Shown one piece after another: positions 1 to 4,609 of a stretch of DNA of 6,280 bases; position 1 is the stretch's first letter, and every line of letters begins with the position of its first letter. The position numbers were made by a program, and so were the translations under genes. The DNA is taken from the NCBI GenBank assembly GCA_002309425.1, contig DBXD01000014.1, positions 1 through 6,280 of the forward strand, read 5' to 3'. The DNA is from Cyanobacteria bacterium UBA1221. Lineage in GTDB: Bacteria > Cyanobacteriota > Vampirovibrionia > Gastranaerophilales > Gastranaerophilaceae. The notes beneath the pieces were generated by a model that saw only the letters and a program-made list of their open reading frames with translations, ran no database searches and was not told the origin of the DNA.

Positions 1-127
1 ATTCTGTTTTCAATGTTCCATCCTTTGTGCTTGCCCGACACTCTCGTGCCAACTACTATGTCGTAATTCACAAGGGTACATATCCCTGGGGCTAGCTTCC
101 TTTCAAAAACGACTAAATATAGTCGCT
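1..127 (-). promoter_or_regulatory. Putative rRNA operon leader with boxA-like antitermination site
   Basis: Read on the minus strand, this stretch follows a strong promoter, has no ORF, and ends at the window edge with GAACATTGAAAACAGAAT (positions 18 to 1). That closely resembles the boxA element (GAACxTTGAAAAC) of cyanobacterial and other bacterial rRNA leaders and spacers, where NusB/NusE bind to make RNA polymerase resistant to termination. Upstream of it are small hairpins, including a GGCAC/GTGTC stem closed by a GAGA (GNRA) tetraloop at 38-51 and an AGGG/CCCT stem near 74-88. A promoter directly upstream favours a leader over an internal 16S-23S spacer. The 16S gene would begin to the left of position 1, so the identification is inferred and not seen. 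It could instead be the leader of another structured RNA. Confidence 0.5.
105..125 (-). other. Perfect hairpin at the 5' end of the putative rRNA leader transcript
   Basis: On the minus strand CGACTA-TATT-TAGTCG forms a perfect 6-bp stem with a 4-nt loop (125-110), followed directly by five U residues (109-105). It begins only a few nucleotides after the predicted transcription start. It may protect the 5' end or act as a weak early terminator/attenuator. Six base pairs, mostly A-U, is short for an efficient terminator, so its function is open. Confidence 0.45.
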
Positions 128-133
128 TTTAAT

Positions 134-161
134 ATTCTATTCTCTAAAAAAACTTTGTCAA
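134..161 (-). promoter_or_regulatory. Strong sigma-70-type promoter driving the putative rRNA leader
   Basis: On the minus strand there is a perfect -35 TTGACA (161-156), a 16-bp spacer, and a -10 TAGAAT (139-134, five of six consensus positions). The expected transcription start is near 127. This is the best -35/-10 pair in the window, which fits a stable-RNA operon. It diverges from the plus-strand coiled-coil protein gene. Confidence 0.65.
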
Positions 162-256
162 GTAGTGTAGTTCATATATCTTAAAATTACTTAACCATCA
201 CATTTAAATTTTTAAAACTTGACATGTGAGGTTAATGTTACACCCTATGATATTTT

Positions 257-286
257 TTGTCAAGGGGTATTGCGTTATTTTATACA
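257..286 (+). promoter_or_regulatory. Alternative upstream promoter for the coiled-coil protein gene
   Basis: TTGTCA (257-262, five of six -35 positions) and TATACA (281-286, four of six -10 positions) are separated by 18 bp. Use of this site would give a leader of about 70 nt before the ATG at 364. The surroundings are very AT-rich, so a chance match is possible. Confidence 0.3.
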
Positions 287-290
287 CCAT

Positions 291-319
291 TTGTATGAAC
301 AAATTAAAAATTTTATAAT
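291..319 (+). promoter_or_regulatory. Probable promoter of the secreted coiled-coil protein gene
   Basis: A perfect -10 TATAAT (314-319) lies 17 bp downstream of a weak -35 TTGTAT (291-296). Transcription would start near 326, leaving a leader of about 38 nt with the ribosome binding site. It competes with a second candidate at 257-286. The -10 is strong, but the AT-rich context lowers certainty. Confidence 0.4.
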
Positions 320-363
320 ATATAATTATACATGTAGTAATAGTGAACAGAAGGGAGATATTT

Positions 364-798
364 ATGAAGATATTCAATCATATAATAATTTCGGCAATGA
401 TGATGATTACATTTTCCTGTGCAGCAAATGCAGGTAATGTATTTACACCTTTAAATTTTGATAATGCTCAATATACAAGTTCTTCTTCAGGTACAAAAAT
501 CGCAGCTGACACTACCTCAATAAGGACTTCTGCCAAACAAACCGCAACGGTTATTGGCGAGACTACAGGAGGTAAGAATATGCAGACGGCAATTACCGAA
601 TTAGATAATGCACAGGTTGAAGTCAGAAATGAATTATTGAATTATAAAACAAAATATTCTGAGGTTGATGCACGATATAATGCCGTAAAAACCGAAAGAA
701 GCAATCTGGCAAAACAAATAAGAGCGTGTGAAAGAAAAATCCGCAGACTGGATAACGCAAAAGAAAAAATCAGAAGAAATATGGTTACAGCAAATTAG
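364..798 (+). CDS. Small secreted coiled-coil protein, function unknown (144 aa)
   Basis: I do not recognise the family. The ATG at 364 is chosen because GGGAG (353-357) lies 6 nt upstream and because the protein then opens with a canonical Sec signal peptide: Lys2, a hydrophobic core (about residues 6-18) and an Ala-Asn-Ala cleavage site predicted after residue 23. An in-frame GTG at 343 would start upstream of this ribosome binding site and bury the signal. Cys19 sits in a poor lipobox (Thr-Phe-Ser-Cys), so ordinary signal peptidase I cleavage is more likely than lipidation. The mature part has a Ser/Thr-rich stretch (about 30-65) and then a charged helical region (about 72-140) rich in Lys, Arg and Glu with heptad-like spacing, probably a coiled coil, containing the only mature cysteine. 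The likely location is periplasmic or cell-surface. The gene is monocistronic, with its own promoter and terminator. A structural or envelope-spanning role is possible but is inference only. Confidence 0.8.
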   Translation: MKIFNHIIISAMMMITFSCAANAGNVFTPLNFDNAQYTSSSSGTKIAADTTSIRTSAKQTATVIGETTGGKNMQTAITELDNAQVEVRNELLNYKTKYSEVDARYNAVKTERSNLAKQIRACERKIRRLDNAKEKIRRNMVTAN

Positions 799-829
799 TT
801 TTGCTGTAGAACATAAAAATAAAGTTTAG

Positions 830-855
830 AACCTCCGCTTTGTCGGAGGTTTTTT
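830..855 (+). terminator. Intrinsic terminator of the coiled-coil protein gene
   Basis: AACCTCCG (830-837) pairs perfectly with CGGAGGTT (844-851) across a 6-nt loop, followed by a T-run to 855. It lies 31 bp after the stop codon at 798. Confidence 0.9.
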
Positions 856-868
856 GTCCGCAATTTCA

Positions 869-896
869 CCTACACAGTTTTGCCTACACAGTTTTG
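869..896 (+). repeat. Tandem 14-bp direct repeat, two exact copies
   Basis: CCTACACAGTTTTG occurs at 869-882 and again, exactly and with no gap, at 883-896, followed by GGGGACTTTTC. The sequence resembles the kind of CACAGTTTTG-containing terminal repeat found on some IS256-like (Mutator family) elements, but no transposase lies nearby. It may be a slippage duplication or an insertion-element scar. The duplication is directly visible; its origin is inference. Confidence 0.6.
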
Positions 897-901
897 GGGA
901 C

Positions 902-929
902 TTTTCAAATGTTTTAAATAGGTTATACT
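902..929 (+). promoter_or_regulatory. Candidate promoter of a short noncoding transcript
   Basis: TATACT (924-929, five of six -10 positions) lies 16 bp after TTTTCA (902-907, four of six -35 positions). A transcript would start near 936 and run into the terminator at 999-1024. It sits just after the 14-bp tandem repeat and 50-75 bp past the previous terminator, so a fresh start would be needed to make use of the second terminator. Confidence 0.35.
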
Positions 930-935
930 TAAACT

Positions 936-1024
936 TAGTTAAATAAAAAATACTTACAGACATACTCAATCCTTTAAATTATCTTACTCTCTTTGCACGA
1001 GGGGGATTTTCTCCCCCTCTTTTT
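936..1024 (+). ncRNA. Putative orphan small RNA (~90 nt), no family recognised
   Basis: This stretch lies between a promoter-like sequence (902-929) and a strong intrinsic terminator (999-1024). It contains no ATG or plausible Shine-Dalgarno-led ORF. The upstream gene already has its own good terminator at 830-855, and the next plus-strand gene begins at 1206 with its own promoter-like -10 and ribosome binding site, so the second terminator has no obvious coding client. The body (936-990) is A/U-rich and largely unstructured, as in many base-pairing small RNAs, with a G/C-rich terminator stem at the 3' end. It matches no RNA family I know by eye. A leftover terminator from a deleted gene, or a back-up terminator, is the main alternative. 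Confidence 0.35.
999..1024 (+). terminator. Strong intrinsic terminator in the intergenic region
   Basis: GAGGGGGA (999-1006) pairs perfectly with TCCCCCTC (1012-1019) across a 5-nt loop, followed by five T residues (1020-1024). There is no matching T-run for the minus strand, so it acts on plus-strand transcription only. Confidence 0.85.
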
Positions 1025-1075
1025 ATTGAATTGAAAATGATGTGCCTTTAAGTGTGTAATAGATTTTTAAAAGTA

Positions 1076-1089
1076 AATCGTGAATCGTA
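1076..1089. repeat. Two-copy 7-bp degenerate tandem repeat
   Basis: AATCGTG (1076-1082) is followed directly by AATCGTA (1083-1089). Short GATTCACGATT-like tandem units of this type recur in intergenic regions of some AT-rich bacteria. With only two copies this may be chance. The rest of 1025-1160 holds nothing I can identify. Confidence 0.3.
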
Positions 1090-1168
1090 AATTTTTCATA
1101 CCGAGATATGTTAAATAATGTAAAAGATAAAACTCAGAATATCAAAAAATTTTTATGTTTTGATTTAC

Positions 1169-1174
1169 TATACT
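1169..1174 (+). promoter_or_regulatory. Probable -10 element for the 224-aa membrane protein gene
   Basis: TATACT (five of six consensus positions) would start transcription near 1181, giving a leader of about 25 nt that carries the AAAGGAG ribosome binding site (1191-1197), 8 nt before the ATG at 1206. No good -35 is seen at the expected distance, so the assignment rests on the -10 and its position. Confidence 0.4.
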
Positions 1175-1205
1175 TGTGTAACTCAAATCCAAAGGAGTAA
1201 ATTTC

Positions 1206-1880
1206 ATGTCAAGTGTAGATAAAGTAGGTGTTTTAAGAAGCAGTAATGTGAGTTTTTCTTCTCAACCCAAAGGTGAAGAAAATGGGAAAAAAAGGACAAA
1301 AAATTCCGTAATTGCGGTAAATGTAATACTTGGTTCACTGGCAGCGGTTGGTGTACTGGGTATGGCAGATATCCTGATTTGTAAAGGAAAACATATTAGC
1401 AAATTGACAGGGAAAAGTAAATTTATCCCTGAGTTTTTTAATCCTGCAAAATATGATAAGGCCGCGTATGATGCAAGACTTGACAGAACTGTCCCAGACC
1501 ATATTTTGAGAATGGCAAGACAAAAAGTAAATCCTTTAAAATCTACTATAAATGGTAATAGAAAACTTACATTTGAAAATGGTGAACTTACTTCCATTAT
1601 GCATTATGATCCGGTGACAAATGTAAGTAAATATGAAGAGTTTGCAACGACTAAATTACAAGAAGTATTAACCAAATCCGGTGGGGAAGAAGTTTTTGGA
1701 AGATTATATGAAAAAGGTGATATAATTAGCGAAAGTTACCACTTTGGAGATATTACAGGATATAATTTACCATTTTTATACAGTAATAAATTAGGAGAAG
1801 GTTATATTGCAAGAGGTTTACAAGTAGTAAAGTCGGACAAGCAAAGAACAAACTTTTTCAGAAGACCTACTCATTTCTAA
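1206..1880 (+). CDS. Single-pass membrane protein of unknown function (224 aa)
   Basis: The family is not recognised. The start is well supported by AAAGGAG 8 nt upstream. The protein has a short N-terminus containing SNVSFS (residues 13-18), then a polar Lys/Gly/Asn linker (20-34), one clear transmembrane helix (about 35-58) and a soluble C-terminal region of about 165 residues. The Lys/Arg-rich segment precedes the helix and a Lys follows it, so topology is ambiguous; there is no signal-peptidase site, so the helix is probably a permanent anchor. Within the soluble part, residues 119-139 (LTFENGELTSIMHYD) and 170-187 (GDIISESYHFGDITGY) resemble the short beta-hairpin repeats of YwqK/MORN-like proteins, but only weakly. 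The N-terminal layout is shared with the 143-aa protein at 4019-4450. The gene is monocistronic and ends in a strong terminator shared with convergent rpsA. Confidence 0.8.
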   Translation: MSSVDKVGVLRSSNVSFSSQPKGEENGKKRTKNSVIAVNVILGSLAAVGVLGMADILICKGKHISKLTGKSKFIPEFFNPAKYDKAAYDARLDRTVPDHILRMARQKVNPLKSTINGNRKLTFENGELTSIMHYDPVTNVSKYEEFATTKLQEVLTKSGGEEVFGRLYEKGDIISESYHFGDITGYNLPFLYSNKLGEGYIARGLQVVKSDKQRTNFFRRPTHF

Positions 1881-1909
1881 TAATTGTGGAAAAAAGATAT
1901 AAGTACATA

Positions 1910-1944
1910 AAAACGGGATTTGGTTAAAATCCAAATCCCGTTTT
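1910..1944. terminator. Bidirectional intrinsic terminator between convergent genes
   Basis: AAAACGGGATTTGG (1910-1923) pairs perfectly with CCAAATCCCGTTTT (1931-1944), a 14-bp stem with a 7-nt loop. The A- and T-runs at the stem ends give U-tracts on both strands, so it can end the 224-aa gene (stop at 1880) and rpsA (stop at 1961) alike. Confidence 0.92.
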
Positions 1945-1960
1945 GTATGATTAGTATAAA

Positions 1961-3034
1961 TTATGCATCTTTATTTATATCTTTTGTGCTTAATGCGATT
2001 CTGTGTTCCTGAGGGGTGAATTTCTTAATAAGAACTTCAACGCTGTCGCCAACTTTAAATTCGTTGAACGGATTTACATTTTCGCCTTCCATTTCAGATA
2101 CCGGCAGTAATGCTTCAACGCCTGGGAATATATTAATAAATGCTCCGAACCCGGTTACTTTATTAACCGTACCGGTGATTACCTGCCCTTCCTGGAACTG
2201 ACCTTCAATCTGCTGCCACGGGTCTTCGCCCATTCTTTTCAGAGAAAGTGAAATTCTCTTCATTTCGGTATCAATCTTGATAATTTTTACTTCAATTGTT
2301 TCACCCAACGAAATTACATCTGACGGGTGTTTAATTCTCTGCCATGAAATTTCCGAAATCGGGAGAAGTCCGTCAATACCGTTGATGTCAACGAAAGCAC
2401 CAAAATCGGCAATTCTTACAACTTCACCTTTTACAACCTGATCTTCTTCCAGTGAGGAAAGAATATTATCAACAACCTGATCTCTCTGCTCTGCAACAGC
2501 AAGTCTTTGAGAAAGAATTAATTTGTTTTTCTTAGGATCTGCTTCAAGAACCTTAACTTCAATTTTTGTATCGATCAGTCCGTCAAACGGTTGTCCTGTT
2601 CTTAACTGGCTGGATGGTATAAAGCCTTTCAAATCTGCAACGTCAACAATAACCCCGCCTTTAACTATTGAAACGACTTTTGCAAGTATTGTGTCGCCCT
2701 GAACTTTTGCATCACTCAATTGAGCCCAAGCCTGAGCAAATGCCAAGCGTTTAAGAGAAAGAAGCATTCCTTCTTCATCGTTTTCTTCTTTTAATACATA
2801 GAATTCTTTTTCATCACCAACTTCAAGAGAATCTTCACCTTCTGCTGAGGACAGTTCTCTGTTGGGTAAGAAAGCTTCGGTTTTTGCACCGCGGACACTT
2901 ATAAGGTATCCGTCATTTTCTTTTCTCATAACGGTACCTTCAACGATATCCGCTACGGAATATGATTTTGAAAAAGATTCTTCCAGTAATTTTTCAAATT
3001 CATCCATGTTTGTTTTGTCTAATGTTTTTGTCAT
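1961..3034 (-). CDS. rpsA: 30S ribosomal protein S1, four-domain form (357 aa)
   Basis: S1 is an RNA-binding protein of the small ribosomal subunit that helps recruit and unfold mRNA at initiation. Four S1 (OB-fold) repeats are visible at about residues 27-95, 112-177, 196-265 and 282-350. Repeats 3 and 4 carry the most canonical core (FGAFVDI, GLLPISEIS, ISLSLK; FGAFINI, LLPVSEM), and repeat 2 has the GGVIVD/KGFIPSSQ pattern typical of the second repeat in bacterial S1. At 357 aa it is shorter than the six-repeat enterobacterial S1 (557 aa) and similar in repeat number to Firmicute YpfD-type S1. The start ATG has AAGGAG 11 nt upstream (core at 3046-3049), slightly long; the next Met (residue 10) would be much farther away. 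It lies 30 bp downstream of ispH with no terminator between, so it is probably cotranscribed. Transcription ends at the bidirectional stem at 1910-1944. Whether it works as ribosomal S1 or as an S1-like factor cannot be settled from sequence, but it is the expected rpsA candidate. Confidence 0.93.
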   Translation of the reverse strand: MTKTLDKTNMDEFEKLLEESFSKSYSVADIVEGTVMRKENDGYLISVRGAKTEAFLPNRELSSAEGEDSLEVGDEKEFYVLKEENDEEGMLLSLKRLAFAQAWAQLSDAKVQGDTILAKVVSIVKGGVIVDVADLKGFIPSSQLRTGQPFDGLIDTKIEVKVLEADPKKNKLILSQRLAVAEQRDQVVDNILSSLEEDQVVKGEVVRIADFGAFVDINGIDGLLPISEISWQRIKHPSDVISLGETIEVKIIKIDTEMKRISLSLKRMGEDPWQQIEGQFQEGQVITGTVNKVTGFGAFINIFPGVEALLPVSEMEGENVNPFNEFKVGDSVEVLIKKFTPQEHRIALSTKDINKDA

Positions 3035-3064
3035 TTTTGTTTAATCTCCTTTTTTTATATATTT

Positions 3065-3925
3065 TTATCTTATTTGTTCTACAACTTTTTCTATTACATT
3101 TTGGGGTGTTGAGGCTCCTGCAGTAATTGATATTTTTTCTGAATTTTCAATTATATCTTTATAATTATCCAACTCGGAATCGTTTTCTATATGAATTGTT
3201 TTGGTTATGTTTTTCAGAATTTCAGCTAAGTGTGTTGTATTTGCACTCTTTTTTGAGCCGACAACAATCATTAAATCACTTTCTTTCGCTAACTCCTTTG
3301 CCTCAGCCTGACGCATAGCCGTACTCTGACAAATTGTATTTGCAATATGTAATTCTTTTGAGATAGACGTTAAATATTCAACAATCGGGTTAAGCGTTTT
3401 CAACATCTGGGTGGTCTGCACAACTACACCGACTTTTTTATGAGTTTTTATTTCTTGTTCAAATTCTTTCAACTGCTCAACGGAACTTGCAACAATTACA
3501 TTTTCGCTCCATAATTTTGCATTTGCTTTGATACCGACGACTTCAGGATGTTCGGCTTTACCTACAATTATGAGAAAATAACCGGCTTTTGCAAGCTCAA
3601 CTGCTGTCTGCTGAACCTTTTTTACGTCAGGACAGGTAAGGTCAACAAGTTCAAATCCGGCTTTCTGAATTTTTTCAATAACTTCCGGAGCTTCGCCGTG
3701 ACTCCTTACAACACAAATACCGTTTCCGGTTTCGGGAACTTCATTTATGGTCTTTATTCCAAGTGCCTCTAACTCATTAATGACATCAGTATTATGAATA
3801 AGCTCACCAAGCACGAAAACGTTTTTGTCAGGGTTTTCGGCTTTTAATTTTTTTGCGGTTTCGACGGCTCTTTTTACTCCGTAGCAAAAACCTGCAAATT
3901 TGGCTAGTTTAACACTTTTAGGCAA
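3065..3925 (-). CDS. ispH: 4-hydroxy-3-methylbut-2-enyl diphosphate reductase, TTG start (286 aa)
   Basis: IspH (LytB) carries out the last step of the MEP pathway, reducing HMBPP to IPP and DMAPP with a [4Fe-4S] cluster in the cytoplasm. The three cluster cysteines are present as Cys14 (GFCYGV), Cys98 (LTCPDV) and Cys199 (TICQST). Substrate-contact motifs are also intact: His44 (ELIHNTDV), His76 (RSHGE), His126/Glu128 (EHPEV), QTTQ at 170-173, SAN at 227-229 and the C-terminal GAST at 270-273. The length is normal for the family. The start is TTG (3925-3923): no ATG, GTG or other TTG lies between the upstream in-frame stop and this codon, and Cys14 must be included. The Shine-Dalgarno match is weak (AAGAAG-like). 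It is the first gene of a likely ispH-rpsA operon with a promoter at 3979-4007. In many Clostridia these two proteins are fused; here they are separate. Confidence 0.96.
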   Translation of the reverse strand: MPKSVKLAKFAGFCYGVKRAVETAKKLKAENPDKNVFVLGELIHNTDVINELEALGIKTINEVPETGNGICVVRSHGEAPEVIEKIQKAGFELVDLTCPDVKKVQQTAVELAKAGYFLIIVGKAEHPEVVGIKANAKLWSENVIVASSVEQLKEFEQEIKTHKKVGVVVQTTQMLKTLNPIVEYLTSISKELHIANTICQSTAMRQAEAKELAKESDLMIVVGSKKSANTTHLAEILKNITKTIHIENDSELDNYKDIIENSEKISITAGASTPQNVIEKVVEQIR

Positions 3926-3978
3926 TTTGAAATTGTCTTCTTTCTTTTTGGACTCGCAAAAATATTTGCTGTAAGAAG

Positions 3979-4007
3979 ATTACAACACAAACAAAATAAT
4001 AAATCAA
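3979..4007 (-). promoter_or_regulatory. Probable promoter of the ispH-rpsA operon
   Basis: On the minus strand TTGATT (4007-4002, four of six -35 positions) and TGTAAT (3984-3979, five of six -10 positions) are 17 bp apart, with a TGn extended -10 motif directly before the -10. Transcription would start near 3972, leaving a leader of about 47 nt. The -35 lies 12 bp past the stop codon of the upstream 143-aa gene, and no terminator separates the two, so read-through from that gene may also contribute. Confidence 0.55.
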
Positions 4008-4018
4008 TGGTTCAAAAG

Positions 4019-4450
4019 CTAAACTTCGGCAAGTTGGTCAGCTTTATTTGCGCGTTTTGCGTTAATAACCCTGTCAACAATTGCCCCTTTAATGTATGTT
4101 CCGGCAAGCAGCCAGGCCGCAACTATCGGGGTTGCATATTTTACTGCTTTTCTAAATACCGGAGAACCTAAAATGTTTTTGCCTTTAGTTACAAATTTTT
4201 GTATGCTTTCTTTCATTGCAGGATTATCTTTGGTAAGATTTTCTATTGCGTTTTTAATGGGAGCTTTATATTTTTCGACAAATTTAACAATTTTGCCCGC
4301 ACCGTTTTTAGCTCTAAGGGTTGCGATTGCCAGTCCAAGACCTGCTCCTGTTCCCACAATCCTGCCAATATATGTTTTTTTATATTCGTTTCCGTTTTTA
4401 CTGTATGCTGTGCCGTTAAAATTAACATTACTAACCGAACTGACTGTCAT
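4019..4450 (-). CDS. Small membrane-associated protein of unknown function (143 aa)
   Basis: The family is not recognised. The ATG at 4450 is supported by AAAGGGA (4463-4457) about 6 nt upstream. The N-terminus carries SNVNFNG (residues 7-13), then a polar Lys/Asn/Tyr linker (14-28), a Gly/Ala-rich hydrophobic segment (about 29-45), a basic helical middle (46-103, many Lys, likely amphipathic) and a second hydrophobic segment (about 104-126), ending in a charged tail. Two membrane passes, or one pass plus a membrane-lying helix, are plausible. The protein is strongly basic overall. The N-terminal design matches the 224-aa protein at 1206-1880, although the rest is not obviously similar. It has its own promoter and lies between ileS and ispH in the same orientation. 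A long plus-strand ORF opposite it is judged a shadow. Confidence 0.8.
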   Translation of the reverse strand: MTVSSVSNVNFNGTAYSKNGNEYKKTYIGRIVGTGAGLGLAIATLRAKNGAGKIVKFVEKYKAPIKNAIENLTKDNPAMKESIQKFVTKGKNILGSPVFRKAVKYATPIVAAWLLAGTYIKGAIVDRVINAKRANKADQLAEV

Positions 4451-4479
4451 ATATTTTCCCTTTAAATACTACACCAAGT

Positions 4480-4488
4480 ATTATAACA
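4480..4488 (-). promoter_or_regulatory. Extended -10 promoter of the 143-aa protein gene
   Basis: On the minus strand TGTTATAAT combines a TGn extension with a perfect TATAAT (4485-4480). No good -35 is seen 17 bp upstream, which is usual for extended -10 promoters. Transcription would start near 4473, about 22 nt before the ATG and just ahead of the ribosome binding site. Confidence 0.6.
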
Positions 4489-4540
4489 CCTGAGAAAATA
4501 ATTTTTTGCTATTTTTTTAGTAAAAAGTTATAAAATTTTA

Positions 4541-4578
4541 CAATAAAAAAATAAATGGGCAGAAATAAATCTGCCCAT
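4541..4578 (-). terminator. Intrinsic terminator of ileS
   Basis: On the minus strand ATGGGCAGA and TCTGCCCAT form a 9-bp perfect stem (4555-4578) with a 6-nt loop, followed by a U-rich tail containing a run of seven T (within 4541-4554). It lies about 30 bp after the ileS stop codon at 4610 and separates ileS from the 143-aa gene. Confidence 0.88.
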
Positions 4579-4609
4579 AATTGTATTATTAAATTATTAA
4601 AAATATACT

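Noticed and set aside
219..224. Perfect TTGACA on the plus strand as a -35 for the coiled-coil gene
   Set aside because: No acceptable -10 lies 16-18 bp downstream; the nearest TATGAT is 21 bp away.
364..432. Lipoprotein signal for the coiled-coil protein (Cys19)
   Set aside because: The residues before Cys19 are Thr-Phe-Ser, a poor lipobox, whereas Ala-Asn-Ala after it is a good signal peptidase I site.
219..437. 72-aa plus-strand ORF overlapping the start of the coiled-coil gene
   Set aside because: It begins at TTG with no ribosome binding site, runs through the AT-rich promoter region, and overlaps in another frame a gene with a clear signal peptide and Shine-Dalgarno.
856..1205. CRISPR array or intact insertion sequence in the gene-free stretch
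   Set aside because: Only a two-copy 14-bp tandem repeat and a two-copy 7-bp repeat are present, with no spacers and no transposase.
1262..1597. 111-aa minus-strand ORF inside the 224-aa gene
   Set aside because: It is antisense to a better-supported gene, with no ribosome binding site or terminator of its own.
4092..4493. 133-aa hydrophobic plus-strand ORF opposite the 143-aa gene
   Set aside because: It is antisense to a gene with a good promoter, ribosome binding site and the shared N-terminal motif; its hydrophobicity follows from the complement of Lys/Asn/Glu-rich codons, and it runs over the promoter of the opposite gene.
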